From Acidobacteriota bacterium (lineage in GTDB: Bacteria > Acidobacteriota > Terriglobia > Bryobacterales > Bryobacteraceae): 35,869 nucleotides of DNA. The position numbers and the translations under genes were made by a program. The stretch spans positions 1 through 35,869 of the forward strand of contig JACQZR010000032.1 in NCBI GenBank assembly GCA_016213775.1, given 5' to 3'. A model generated the notes under the pieces. It ran no database searches. It was not told where the DNA came from and saw nothing but the letters and a program-made list of their open reading frames with translations. Position 1 is the stretch's first letter. Each line of letters opens with the position of its first letter. Shown piece after piece: positions 25,475-34,257 of this stretch.

Positions 25475-27643
25475 CTAGTAGTTGTACAAAAATCCCTTGC
25501 TGTTCAGAAGCGCCCAGAGCAGATCCTGGGCACGAGTGGCGCGCGGGCCGCCGGTCAGATACTTTAAGGCGCGCTCGCTTTCCTCTTTGTTGGGAAGGCG
25601 GCTGAGCGCGGCGAGGTAGAGCTCTTCCACAATGTTGGATTCGTTCTTGCCGCTCAGAATCAGTTTGGCGACGCGGCCCTTGGGATCGGCCACGGCGTCG
25701 GAGATGGTGCGGCCGTTGACGAGGTTGAGCGCCTGCGGAAGGCTGAAGTCGGTGCGGCGTTCGCATTCGCAGGCCGATTCACGCTGCGGGCGTCCGAAGA
25801 CATCGAGGAAGCCTTCTTTGCCGACGTGCGGATCGGGCAACTGCGCGGCATTGGTGTCCTGCGGGACTTCCGGGAAGTTAGGGCGCACACCGGCAGCAGC
25901 AGTGACTGCGTCCATCAACTGCTCGGCGGACAGGCGGCGCGGAATGGCGTGCGAGAAATTGTCGCCATCGCCGGCATTCCATTCGTTGGTCGCGATGGAG
26001 GTTTGGTAGGCGCGCGAGTTGACGATGGTGCGCATGAGGTGCTGGAGATCGAAGTTGTGATCGGTGAAATCCTTGGTGAGAGCTTCGAGCAGCGCGGCGT
26101 TGACGGGCGGATTCGAGGCACGGATGTCATCCACGGGATCGATGATGCCTTTGCCGAAGAAGTAGCTCCATACGCGGTTGGCGACGGCTTTGGCGAAGAA
26201 CGGATTCTCTTTGGAGACGAGCCAGGTGGCGAGGGCGTCGCGGCGGCGGGAATCGTCGGGGATGGCGACTGGCTTGGCGGAAGCGAGGAGGAACTCGGGC
26301 TTCACCACGCGACCGTCCTTGGGGTGCTTCATCTCATAATCCGCACGTTGATCGAAGAGGATTTCTTCACCGACTTCATAGCCCGCGCGAAGACCGACAG
26401 CGGAGAAGAAGGCCGACATCTGGTAGTACTGATTCTGGGTCCAGCGCTCGAATGGGTGGTCGTGGCATTGCGCGCACACCATGCGCACACCAAGGAAGAC
26501 CTGGGTGGTCTTCTCCATGGTCGGCTTGGGATCGCGGGTGACGCGGTAGTAGTTAGCGGCGGGCTCTTCATAGCTGCTGCCACGCGCGGTGAGAAGTTCG
26601 CGCGTCATCTTGTCGTAGGGCTTGTTGGAAGCGATGGAATCGCGAATCCATTCCTGGAACGAATAGACGCCTTTTTCGCCGAGGTATTTGCGATTGGACT
26701 GAAGGAGATCGCCCCATTTGACGGACCAATGGTCGATGTACTGCGTGCCGGCAATCAGCTTGTCGATCATCCTGGCGCGCTTCTGGCGTGTCGGCGCAGG
26801 GTCGTTGACGAAGGCACGGACAGCGTCCGTGGCGGGCAACTGGCCGGTGAGATCCAGGGAGACACGGCGGAGGAAGGCGGCGTCGCCGGCCAGCGGCGAA
26901 GGCTGGATTCTGAGGCGTTGCAGCTTGGCGTCGATCTTCTGGTCGATGTAGTTGTGTTGCGGAAGAGCCTTCCAGGTGAAGCCGGGTTTGGGGTTGAGGA
27001 TGGTGACGGGGACGGTGGAGAATTTGCCCTGGTAGCGGACCAGCAACGTGGCTTCGCCGACGCGCTCGCCGGCCACTTTGGCGCTGTTGTCTACGGATGC
27101 GACGGTAGGCGTGTTCGATTCGACGGTGGCTTCGCGGGTCACCGTGCGGATCTGGCCGTCGCTGTAACGGGCAGTAACTTTCAACTGTGCCGATTCGCCG
27201 GGTTTCGGCATGAGGATTTCTTTCGGCTCCACTTGCAGTTCCGTGACACTGTCTTTGGCCGCGTCGCCGTAGGGAACACCTTGTGCGATCCAGTTGTAGA
27301 TGATCTTGTAGTAATCGGAATCCTTTTCGAAGCGCAGTCCACCGCCGTGCGCCACCTCCTGCGTGGGCTTGGCGAGCATGAGGCTTCGGCCCGGCTCGGC
27401 GCGGTTGAAGCGGCGGCCGGAGAGATCGTAGAGAAGCGCTTCGTAATCGAATTGCGGATCGTAGCCGCGGAGGGAAAGCTTGAAGCCGTTCTTGCCCTTG
27501 GCTGCACCGTGACAGGGGCCGGATGTGCAGCCCGTTTTGTTGAGCACTGGCGCAACATCGCGCAGGAACGTGACCCGTTCGGCGGCCGCGGCAGTGGGCG
27601 TGACACTCAGGCTAGCGTTCAGAACCAGTTGAAGGAGCAGCAT
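25475..27643 (-). CDS. DUF1549/DUF1553 protein with cytochrome-like motif and Ig-like domain
   Basis: About 722 aa. Signal peptide (LLLQLVLNASLSVTPTAAAA), then a region with CTSGPCHGAAKGKNGF, a cytochrome-like CxxxxCH motif. A bacterial Ig-like domain follows at about residues 140-225 (VTARYSDGQIRTVTREATVE). DUF1549 comes next (YIDQKIDAKLQRLRIQPSPL, FLRRVSLDLTGQLPATDAVR, VCAQCHDHPFERW), then DUF1553 (ENPFFAKAVANRVWSYFFGK, RRLSAEQLMDAVTAA, LYLAALSRLPNKEE). The ATG at 27643 is used, and a TTG at 27664 is possible. It overlaps the end of the PPC gene. Exported, and probably works with the DUF1501 partner on an unknown substrate. Confidence 0.88.
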   Translation of the reverse strand: MLLLQLVLNASLSVTPTAAAAERVTFLRDVAPVLNKTGCTSGPCHGAAKGKNGFKLSLRGYDPQFDYEALLYDLSGRRFNRAEPGRSLMLAKPTQEVAHGGGLRFEKDSDYYKIIYNWIAQGVPYGDAAKDSVTELQVEPKEILMPKPGESAQLKVTARYSDGQIRTVTREATVESNTPTVASVDNSAKVAGERVGEATLLVRYQGKFSTVPVTILNPKPGFTWKALPQHNYIDQKIDAKLQRLRIQPSPLAGDAAFLRRVSLDLTGQLPATDAVRAFVNDPAPTRQKRARMIDKLIAGTQYIDHWSVKWGDLLQSNRKYLGEKGVYSFQEWIRDSIASNKPYDKMTRELLTARGSSYEEPAANYYRVTRDPKPTMEKTTQVFLGVRMVCAQCHDHPFERWTQNQYYQMSAFFSAVGLRAGYEVGEEILFDQRADYEMKHPKDGRVVKPEFLLASAKPVAIPDDSRRRDALATWLVSKENPFFAKAVANRVWSYFFGKGIIDPVDDIRASNPPVNAALLEALTKDFTDHNFDLQHLMRTIVNSRAYQTSIATNEWNAGDGDNFSHAIPRRLSAEQLMDAVTAAAGVRPNFPEVPQDTNAAQLPDPHVGKEGFLDVFGRPQRESACECERRTDFSLPQALNLVNGRTISDAVADPKGRVAKLILSGKNESNIVEELYLAALSRLPNKEESERALKYLTGGPRATRAQDLLWALLNSKGFLYNY

Positions 27644-29708
27644 CGCTCGATTTGACCTCTTCAATTTCTACGGTGATGGGACGGGAAATAATGTCTTCCT
27701 GAGCGCCGTCGATCATCAGGCGGCCTGTGACGTACAGGTCGTACCTGGACGGACGCGTGAGCTTGGTGGTGGTCATCAGGAAGGTGCCCGAGGTTTTGTC
27801 TTTCGGGTCGGCCTTTGCATCAATGACGCGCACGTCACCCGCGCCCACCATTTCAGCGCTCACGGCGCGAGGAAGTGGTTGCATGGGATCGCGCAGCGTC
27901 CACTTCCATCCGAATTTCAATTCGTCGCCTTCCGCCATGCGCTTGCGCGAGAGCATTTTCACTTCGAGCGTGGCGGCCGGCGCTTTGGTACCGGCGGCGG
28001 GAAGTTCGAGGGCGAGCCACGGGGCCGTGATGGGCTTCTGGCGATCGACGGAGCCCTGGAGAGTGGCGCCGCTGACACCGACATTCAGTCCGAGGCCTTC
28101 GGCTTTGCGCACTAACTGCGTTCCATCGTCGAGCCGGCCGGCGCCTTCGATAGTCAGTTCCATAGGAGGAAGGATGACACCGGGATCGGCGCTGAGGACG
28201 AGAATGCCGCGGCTGTTGCGTGTTTGAGGGCGCTCCTTGATGGGCGCACCGGCGACGACGAAGCCGCCTTCCACCTTCAGGCCTTTCGGGGCGTTGGCGA
28301 CGCGCAGTTGTATCTCGGAATCGAATCCGCGCCGCTCGACAGCGACAGGAACAGCGACGGAGCCACCGGCCGGGATGTTGACAAAAGGAGCGTTGAGTGT
28401 GAGACGGAAATCGACGCCTTGGCGGCGGGCGTTGAGGCGATAGGCGTAGCCCGGGCCGCCCCGAAGAGCGAGGTCTTCCACGGTGAGGGTGAGGGTCTTG
28501 ACGCCGGCGGGCACTTCCACGCGGAGGAACGGATCGCCAGCGGTGCGGCTCTGGCCGACGGTGTAGGGGTCCTCGCCGAGCGGTTCATCGCCGGAGCGGG
28601 CGATTTGTTTTCCGGACTCATCGAATGCGGCAAGCACCGCCATCAGCTTTGATGTGCCTAGCTCGCGGGCTTCGATACGAAATGTGACGGTGTCGCCAGG
28701 ACTGACGAGGAATTCGTAGCGGTCCTTTTCGGCGGGTGTGGCGAGTCGCGCATTGATGGTAGCAGGGATTGTGACGGTCCGCGTGAGGGGTTCGGTGAGT
28801 TCGGGGTCATCGCCAACGGCGAAAGGCAGCGGAAGAGTGGGACTGTCCGGCAGGTTGATCCACGTTCGCTTCTCCCTTGCGGGGACGGTGCGGAGATCGG
28901 CCGTGAGCTTCTGTGTGCCCATCTGAACTTCGACGTTCTCACCGCGGCGGCCTCCCAGCGGGAACACCTCATGCGGGAAGTTGTACGCGCCGGTCTTGAG
29001 GCGGTAGAAATTGTAGGTTTGAGCAGAGTAGCGCGCGTCGTGGACTTCGACGTAGTAGTAGCCGTCGCGAGGGAAGGTAACTTCCAAACGCGCGTCGAGG
29101 CCGACGAGCGGACTGTCTTCCGATTTAGCGATGACTTTTCCGGATTGATCGCTGACGCGGAGAACCGGGTCGATGGCGGAACCGGAACGGCGGGCTTCCA
29201 CTTCAAACACGCGGCGTTCGCCGGCCTTGACCTGAACCCGGTAGATATCGCGATCGGGCCCGCGGAGGGTTCCGTTGATGGTGGCCGCGGCTGCGGGGAG
29301 GGATTGCGCGTTCTCGATGGAATCGTTGCTATTAGGAAGCGCGCCGGGTTTGGATTCCTCTTCCGCGAATTCCGGGAAGGCTCCGACCGTGAAGAGTTGG
29401 ATGTTGGAGATGCCGTTGGAGGTGATCACGCGAATGGGGTAGACCCCCACACCGAGTTCGGGCTTGGGTTCCACCAGGAAGGTCGCGTATCGGCCTTCAG
29501 TCATGGGTCCGGTTTTTTCGGGGGCCATTGGGGTGAACGTGGCTGGCATGGTGGACCACACCTTTCCGCCTTCGGCGAGTTCTTTGCCCACTAGCGTGAG
29601 GGTGAAGGGCCGGCCTTTTTGCGCGCCACGCGGTTGGAGGTCGGTGATTGCGGGCGGGGCGGCGGACAACCCCACAGCGGCAAACAAGCAAACCCAGTTG
29701 GTCTTCAT
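27612..29708 (-). CDS. Secreted protein with PPC (pre-peptidase C-terminal) domains
   Basis: 698 aa. Signal peptide (MKTNWVCLFAAVGLSAAP), then an IPT/TIG-like beta domain (ITDLQPRGAQKGRPFTLTLV to about residue 105). Two PPC-type beta-sandwiches follow, near residues 130-250 (INGTLRGPDRDIYRVQVKAG, YYYVEVHDARYSAQTYNF) and 305-425 (INARLATPAEKDRYEFLVSP), then further beta-rich sequence. No catalytic domain, so it is likely a binding or structural periplasmic protein. ATG with GGGAGGTG just upstream. The start overlaps the WD40 gene stop by four bases, and the end overlaps the DUF1549 gene by about 30. Confidence 0.8.
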   Translation of the reverse strand: MKTNWVCLFAAVGLSAAPPAITDLQPRGAQKGRPFTLTLVGKELAEGGKVWSTMPATFTPMAPEKTGPMTEGRYATFLVEPKPELGVGVYPIRVITSNGISNIQLFTVGAFPEFAEEESKPGALPNSNDSIENAQSLPAAAATINGTLRGPDRDIYRVQVKAGERRVFEVEARRSGSAIDPVLRVSDQSGKVIAKSEDSPLVGLDARLEVTFPRDGYYYVEVHDARYSAQTYNFYRLKTGAYNFPHEVFPLGGRRGENVEVQMGTQKLTADLRTVPAREKRTWINLPDSPTLPLPFAVGDDPELTEPLTRTVTIPATINARLATPAEKDRYEFLVSPGDTVTFRIEARELGTSKLMAVLAAFDESGKQIARSGDEPLGEDPYTVGQSRTAGDPFLRVEVPAGVKTLTLTVEDLALRGGPGYAYRLNARRQGVDFRLTLNAPFVNIPAGGSVAVPVAVERRGFDSEIQLRVANAPKGLKVEGGFVVAGAPIKERPQTRNSRGILVLSADPGVILPPMELTIEGAGRLDDGTQLVRKAEGLGLNVGVSGATLQGSVDRQKPITAPWLALELPAAGTKAPAATLEVKMLSRKRMAEGDELKFGWKWTLRDPMQPLPRAVSAEMVGAGDVRVIDAKADPKDKTSGTFLMTTTKLTRPSRYDLYVTGRLMIDGAQEDIISRPITVEIEEVKSSDAAPSTGSER

Positions 29709-30733
29709 TGTGCACCTCCCGCGCCCGTTTCGCCGGTGATGGGGACCGGGACGAAGGCGCGCTCCAGTTTGCAGTCGGATGAATTGTAGATGCGGACTTG
29801 CCCGTCGAAGCCTCCGGTGGCGAGGTGTTTTCCGTCGGGCGAAAACGAGACGGTGTAGATGCCTGCGGTGTGACCGGTGCAGGCGGCGATTCGGTGGCCC
29901 GTCTCGGCGTCGATGACGGATACGTTGGGGGCCGCGCCGGCAACAGCGACTTTGGCGCCATCGGGGGACCAGTCGAGCGCGAAGATGGCGCCGTCCTGAC
30001 GCTCGAGTTTGCGAAGGAGCGTGGCTTCTTCGCCGACTTTCATATTGCGGGGCCGGTCCATGGAGTAGATGTAGGGTATGCGCTCTTCACCACCGACGAT
30101 GATTACGTCCTTTTTGGGGTGGCGGGCGACGGCGGACAGTTCGCCGCGGAGTTGATTGACGTTTTCGAGGAACTGTCCCGCGTTGGAATCGACGAGTTTA
30201 GCGGCGCGGTCGCGGCCCACCGAAACGAAGCGCTTGGAGTCGACCCCGAACACCGTCGCGAGCACCCAGTTTTCGTGGGAGCTCATTTTGTAGAGCTCCT
30301 TGCCAGTGGCGGTGTCGAAGCCGTGGACCGTGTTATCCGTGCAGCCTACGACGACCTTCCTGCCGTCCGGTGACATGGAGGCGCCGAAGACCGTGTCGGT
30401 GGTGAGTTCGGCGGTGCGAAGAAGCTTCCCGTCGCGGACATCCCAGAACTGGACTTCGCCGAGGCGGGCCGGGGTGCCGCCGCCTGCCACCATCATCGAG
30501 GAGTCAGGCGAGAACGCGATGGAAAGGATACGTTCGGCTTTGCCCTGCAGGCGTTTCACAAGGGCGCTGCCATCGGCGCTGTGGAGGAGCACTTCGCGGT
30601 TGCCGCCGACGGCGAGGTATTTGCCATCGGGCGAGAATCGGAGGGCAGTTATGACGGGGGCCTGCTTGTAGACGGACGGCGCGTTGGAGAGTTCTTCGCG
30701 TGGGAATCGTCCTTGGCGCCGGCCTTGATCCAT
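29705..30733 (-). CDS. WD40-repeat protein (C-terminal part of a frameshifted cytochrome-WD40 gene)
   Basis: 342 codons in this frame. Seven WD40-type blades are visible, with recurring FSPDGKYLAVGG, FSPDSSMMVAGGG, MSPDGRKVVVGC, WSPDGAKVAVAG and FSPDGKHLATGG. This should make a beta-propeller for protein contacts. The first ~12 residues before REELSNAPSVYK read an unnatural frame inside the cytochrome gene upstream. Adding one base to the C run at 30702-30704 (minus strand CCC) joins it to that gene as DDSPREELSNAPS. The original product was therefore probably a single exported 447-aa protein. Confidence 0.8.
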   Translation of the reverse strand: MDQGRRQGRFPREELSNAPSVYKQAPVITALRFSPDGKYLAVGGNREVLLHSADGSALVKRLQGKAERILSIAFSPDSSMMVAGGGTPARLGEVQFWDVRDGKLLRTAELTTDTVFGASMSPDGRKVVVGCTDNTVHGFDTATGKELYKMSSHENWVLATVFGVDSKRFVSVGRDRAAKLVDSNAGQFLENVNQLRGELSAVARHPKKDVIIVGGEERIPYIYSMDRPRNMKVGEEATLLRKLERQDGAIFALDWSPDGAKVAVAGAAPNVSVIDAETGHRIAACTGHTAGIYTVSFSPDGKHLATGGFDGQVRIYNSSDCKLERAFVPVPITGETGAGGAQ

Positions 30734-31047
30734 TCGCGGATGATTTCGACGTCGGCGGGCGCAAGCATCGGCTGGCCGAGGGGCATGGGAGGCTTTTGCG
30801 CGCCGGTCATGAACTGGATAACCGCGCTGGTGGCGGGGTCGCCAGCGATGAATGAGGGCCCGCGTTTGCCACCTTTCTTGAGGCCTGCGTAGGTGGTCAG
30901 GTCGAGATCGGACATCCTGGAGGCGGGCTGGTGGCAGCCCTGGCAGTTCTTCTGCAGGATGGGGCGGACGTCGCGGTAGTAGCTGGAGTCAGCCAGACAG
31001 GGAACGGCGACGGCCAACAGACAGAGGATCCAGGTGCGGATATGCAT
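30649..31047 (-). CDS. Planctomycete-type cytochrome c domain protein (N-terminal part of the frameshifted gene)
   Basis: 132 codons. Signal peptide (MHIRTWILCLLAVAVPCLA), then a PSCyt1-like domain: YYRDVRPILQKNCQGCHQPA with the haem motif CQGCH, LTTYAGLKKGGKRGPSFIAG, PPMPLGQPML and IIREWIKAGAKDD. After residue 113 the frame (HAKNSPTRRPSTSRPPS) is unrelated to the family, and the correct continuation lies in the WD40 frame. It is the first gene of the operon running through PPC, DUF1549/DUF1553 and DUF1501. The product should act in the periplasm. Confidence 0.8.
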   Translation of the reverse strand: MHIRTWILCLLAVAVPCLADSSYYRDVRPILQKNCQGCHQPASRMSDLDLTTYAGLKKGGKRGPSFIAGDPATSAVIQFMTGAQKPPMPLGQPMLAPADVEIIREWIKAGAKDDSHAKNSPTRRPSTSRPPS

Positions 31048-31121
31048 GATTACCCAGGCTGGACACTATTATATGCGATGGTTCTGGGAGTGGTTGGGGT
31101 AGGATTAGGAGAGAGGCCTGC
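31048..31121. promoter_or_regulatory. Divergent promoter region with a consensus -10 box
   Basis: On the minus strand TATAAT (31068-31073) is a perfect -10 box about 20 bases ahead of the cytochrome gene start, which implies a very short leader. No good -35 was found at 16-18 bases. On the plus strand GGAGAGAGG near 31108-31116 is the ribosome binding site of the Uma2 gene. Confidence 0.45.
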
Positions 31122-31667
31122 ATGGCGACACTCCCACAGATTCGTCTGATGACTGTTGAGGAATTCCGGCGGCTGCCTTCCGTACCGGGGCAAGCCTGTG
31201 AACTCCATCATGGAGAGGTTTTCCTTGTGACATTCCCTATGCTCAAACACCACTTTATGCAAGAACGCCTTCTGAGCATCCTAGGGCGAGAGATCGGAAG
31301 CAAGGGTTATCTCACGTGGGAGTTGCCTTTCCGGGCGATCCCTGAGTACGATCTTCGCTCCGCCGATGTGGGTTTCGTTGAATCGAAACGCAGCCATCTC
31401 CTGAAACCGGATGACGCCCTGCAAGGCTCTCCGGATCTTGTGATCGAAGTCTTGTCTCCCTCCAACAGTGCGCAGGAGATTTTCGAGAGGGAAAGGCTCT
31501 GTCTGCGGAATGGCTGCAAGGAATTCTGGACGGTGGATCTGAAGCGCAAGGAAATCCGCGTGACCACGGACGCGGGCATGGTGAAGACGTATGGAGAGGA
31601 CGACGAGATTCCGCTCACCACGTTCGGAGGAACGGTGTTGAAGGTGGCGGAGGTTTTCGCGTCGTAG
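31122..31667 (+). CDS. Uma2-family protein (DUF820, restriction-endonuclease-like fold)
   Basis: 181 aa. Hallmarks of the family are MTVEEFRRLP and CELHHGEVFLV at the N-terminus, RSADVGFVES, SPDLVIEVLSPSNSAQEIFE with the acidic D..E..S core of a PD-(D/E)XK-like nuclease, and GCKEFWTVDLKRKEIRV. Uma2 proteins are abundant in cyanobacteria and acidobacteria, often in many paralogues. Their biological role is not settled. ATG with a strong ribosome binding site. It stands alone on the plus strand between two minus-strand operons. Confidence 0.9.
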   Translation: MATLPQIRLMTVEEFRRLPSVPGQACELHHGEVFLVTFPMLKHHFMQERLLSILGREIGSKGYLTWELPFRAIPEYDLRSADVGFVESKRSHLLKPDDALQGSPDLVIEVLSPSNSAQEIFERERLCLRNGCKEFWTVDLKRKEIRVTTDAGMVKTYGEDDEIPLTTFGGTVLKVAEVFAS

Positions 31668-31670
31668 GGG

Positions 31671-32195
31671 TTAGAAGGTGTATTTCGGCGGAACCACACC
31701 CTTGAGACGCAAATACACTTCGGCCTGCGCCCGATGATGCGCGGTGTGGACGAACATGTTCATCAGCACCTGGCGGCCGGTTGCCCTGGGACGGCCTTCC
31801 CAATCCACCTGATAGCTGGCATCGAGCCGCTTTGCGTCGAGGGTGGCGAGGGTTTCGATGCAGAAATCGAATGACTGCCGCAAGTAGCGCAGCACATCGG
31901 CTCTGGTGGCCACTTTCGGCAAGGGCGCGTTGTTCGACTTGCGGCCCGAGACCTGTTCAAAGCGGAATACCTGCGAGCCGGCGATGTGGGCCATGAGGAC
32001 TCCGAAGGACATTTCCTCCTTGGTTGGTTTGAACCAGAAGTGCTCTTCGGGCATGGCTTCAGCGACGGCGATGGTGAAGGACTTTGAGATCTTCCAGTTT
32101 TCCATGAAGTCCTTGGATGAATAGAAATCCGGAGGCTGCGCGCACAGCGTCAGAGTGGAGAGTAGCGCGATGGCGAGATTAGCCGAGGTTGACAT
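31671..32195 (-). CDS. DinB-family protein with signal peptide
   Basis: 174 aa from the ATG at 32193-32195; the longer frame to 32444 is antisense-like sequence inside the DUF362 gene. A signal peptide (MSTSANLAIALLSTLTLCAQ) precedes a four-helix DinB/DUF664 domain. The metal-binding histidines are seen in VLMAHIAGSQVF and FVHTAHHRAQAEVYLR. DinB proteins are putative metal-dependent transferases or hydrolases, and exported members are common in acidobacteria. The start overlaps the stop of the DUF362 gene by 17 bases, so they are likely co-translated. Confidence 0.85.
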   Translation of the reverse strand: MSTSANLAIALLSTLTLCAQPPDFYSSKDFMENWKISKSFTIAVAEAMPEEHFWFKPTKEEMSFGVLMAHIAGSQVFRFEQVSGRKSNNAPLPKVATRADVLRYLRQSFDFCIETLATLDAKRLDASYQVDWEGRPRATGRQVLMNMFVHTAHHRAQAEVYLRLKGVVPPKYTF

Positions 32196-33291
32196 GCTTG
32201 TACTGGATCTTGTCCCACTGCCAGACGCCGAGGCCGAGCGCGCCGGCGATCTCGACGTGCTCCGGTTGACGGTGCGTGAAGGTGCTGAATTGATCGGGCG
32301 TATCCTCCACCAGGCGCTTCTTGCCCATGGCGAGACGTTTTTCGTCGATCTTGCGCCAGCCGACGTGATCCATGGCAACAGGATCAGTGGCGAAGTAGAG
32401 CGTGTGATGATCCCATACGAATTGCGGGCGTGCGGATGGTCCACCGTGATAGAGGCCCTTCACTCCATCCATGATGTGGAGCACGGCTTTGTTGCGGATG
32501 ACCGGCAGTTGCACGATGGCAGGGATGAACGAATTGCAGGAGTTTTGTGTGGTGGTGGAGTGTGACCGCGAAACGTTGTTCACCAAGCCGTGGGAGAGAT
32601 TCTTGAGCGCAAGGGTAACGCCCGCGGACTGGTGATCCTTGAGGACGCAGAGGTTCACCAACTTGTCCACTTCCTTGGTAATGAAGTTCGCCGCAAACGA
32701 ATAGCGGGCCCGTTCATCGTTGTGATAGCCAGGCGAGGATAGCGGGAGTTCCACAAAGTGGTCGCGGTCGTAGCCTTTGGCGTCGAGCTGGATTAAAGTG
32801 TAGTCCTCACTGGCGCTTGACCAGCGGACACCTTGCGGTAGCCACTGTTCGAAGCCGCCCTTGAGGAACTGTTGACGGTAGCGGTCGTAGACGACGATGT
32901 CCTGGAGGCGCACGCCGGCAACGGTGAGATTGCTGATGATGGGGCGGAGCACTTCGGCGGCGCTGATGACATGTGGCATGCCGACGGGATTCACTTTGAT
33001 GCCGACACGATCGCCCTTCTGGAAGAAGAGCTTCCAGGCGGAGGTCTCGTCGTCGGCCCCGGTGAGGTCCTTCATTCCGCGGGCGAGCATCGGCTTGACG
33101 ATATCCGCCTGATAACGGCCGGAGACGATGGAGCGTTTGTCTTCTACGCCGATGACACGGCCAGGGAAAAGGCCTGGGGCGGCGAGTTTACTGGCGCCCA
33201 TCTTGGATGAAGCCTGCGCGCCAAAGGCCAACTCTCGCGCGAACGGGGAAGCTGCCAACCCGGCAAGCAACTTTCTACGGCACATCCGCAT
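32179..33291 (-). CDS. DUF362 protein, Tat-exported
   Basis: 370 aa. Twin-arginine-like start (MRMCRRKLLAGLAASPFARE). DUF362 features include GDRVGIKVNPVGMPHVISAA, LQDIVVYDRYRQQ, VDKLVNLCVLKDHQSAGVTL, LALKNLSHGLVNN and LYFATDPVAMDHVGWRKID. No ferredoxin cysteines are present, unlike many family members. DUF362 proteins are of unknown function, some being linked to Fe-S or cofactor chemistry. ATG at 33291 with GGGAGG six bases upstream. Confidence 0.85.
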   Translation of the reverse strand: MRMCRRKLLAGLAASPFARELAFGAQASSKMGASKLAAPGLFPGRVIGVEDKRSIVSGRYQADIVKPMLARGMKDLTGADDETSAWKLFFQKGDRVGIKVNPVGMPHVISAAEVLRPIISNLTVAGVRLQDIVVYDRYRQQFLKGGFEQWLPQGVRWSSASEDYTLIQLDAKGYDRDHFVELPLSSPGYHNDERARYSFAANFITKEVDKLVNLCVLKDHQSAGVTLALKNLSHGLVNNVSRSHSTTTQNSCNSFIPAIVQLPVIRNKAVLHIMDGVKGLYHGGPSARPQFVWDHHTLYFATDPVAMDHVGWRKIDEKRLAMGKKRLVEDTPDQFSTFTHRQPEHVEIAGALGLGVWQWDKIQYKHVNLG

Positions 33292-33681
33292 GGTGAACCT
33301 CCCAGTGGGTGATGAAGATTATTCTATGATGATTGCACATAAAACCGGCCCTGCTTGTCCACCCGTTTTCTCTTTCCGACTGGGGATCGGAAGGCTTGTG
33401 AACAAGCATTGAGGCGGCGGGCGGGGGTTCCAACCTGGCGGGGGTGCGCTATCGCGCCAAGGATTTGGGGAAATTTGGGGAATTGACCCAACGCGCGCGG
33501 GTTCTGTGGGTTGTTCGAAAGGGGGCAATGGGTGGTACTCATGGGGACGAGGTTCGATGCGGACGCCTCTGCCGGTTGACGGCCGGCCGAGACGGGTTCC
33601 GGATTGGATCGGGGAGCAGGGCCTGCTGAAACGGCCCTAGAATTGCGGAATAAACCTACCTGGAGACGCGATAATAGAGCT
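33292..33681. other. 390-base intergenic region with two adjacent dyads
   Basis: No gene is supported here. Two inverted repeats lie side by side: CTTTCCGA (33372-33379) with TCGGAAGG (33387-33394), one G-U pair, and GCTTGT (33394-33399) with ACAAGC (33402-33407) around a two-base centre. Neither is followed by a T run on either strand, so an operator or structured leader of the DUF362 gene is as likely as a terminator. A direct repeat ATTTGGGGA occurs near 33467-33485. The promoters of the DUF362 and YceI genes must also be here. Confidence 0.45.
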
Positions 33682-34257
33682 ATGAGACCTGTCCTTCTAT
33701 TGCTGGTGGCTTCCGCGCTTAGCGCGCAAACTGTGGACTACCGTATCGAGTCCGGCGGAGACAACCGGCTGACTTTGGAGGTAGAAAAGACCGGTCTGAT
33801 GAAGGGGAAGAAGCACCTCTTCGACTTCCCGAAGTTTTCGGGCAAGTTGGCCTATGACGCGCAGGCGCCCGCCAATACGCGCGTGGAGCTGAAGATTGAC
33901 GCAACCGGGGTCACGACGAAGGATACGTGGCTTGGGCCAAAGGACCTGAAGAAAGTCAGCGACTATACGGTGAACGACGTTCTGATGACGAAGCAGTATC
34001 CGGAGATCCGGTTCCAGTCCACGAAGGTTACGGCGAAAGGCGCGGGGCAGTTCAGTATTGAAGGGACGTTGACAATTCGCGGAAACGGCAAGCCTGTGGT
34101 GTTGGACGCGAAGCTCGATGCCGGAACCATGGTGATTGACGGGAAGGGCGTGTTCAAGTTGACGGGATATGGGATCAAGCCACCTTCGGCGGCTCTTGGG
34201 GCGGTAGGGACCAAGGATGACGTAACCGCCAGTTTCCACGTGACCGTGGTGAAGTAG
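33682..34257 (+). CDS. YceI-family periplasmic protein
   Basis: 191 aa. Signal peptide (MRPVLLLLVASALSAQ) and then a YceI lipocalin-like beta barrel: VDYRIESGGDNRLTLEVEKT, HLFDFPKFSGKLAYDAQ, ARVELKIDATG-type strand, KQYPEIRFQSTKVTAKGAGQ, FSIEGTLTIRGNGKPV and the closing TASFHVTVVK. YceI proteins bind isoprenoid-like or other amphiphilic ligands in the periplasm. The frame is open to 33604, but the ATG at 33682 gives the signal peptide. The last 11 bases (TGGTGAAGTAG) are repeated directly after the stop. Confidence 0.9.
   Translation: MRPVLLLLVASALSAQTVDYRIESGGDNRLTLEVEKTGLMKGKKHLFDFPKFSGKLAYDAQAPANTRVELKIDATGVTTKDTWLGPKDLKKVSDYTVNDVLMTKQYPEIRFQSTKVTAKGAGQFSIEGTLTIRGNGKPVVLDAKLDAGTMVIDGKGVFKLTGYGIKPPSAALGAVGTKDDVTASFHVTVVK

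Noticed and set aside
24400-25605. 401-codon plus-strand frame
   Set aside because: Antisense to the DUF1501 gene. Gly/Val-rich composition without any recognisable motif.
25826-27655. 609-codon open frame on the plus strand
   Set aside because: Antisense to the DUF1549/DUF1553 gene, whose motifs are unmistakable. The plus frame has no domain and arises from GC-rich codon bias.
33627-33646. GGGCC/GGCCC hairpin ahead of the YceI gene
   Set aside because: Five-base stem without a following T run and only about 40 bases upstream of a start; too weak to call a terminator.
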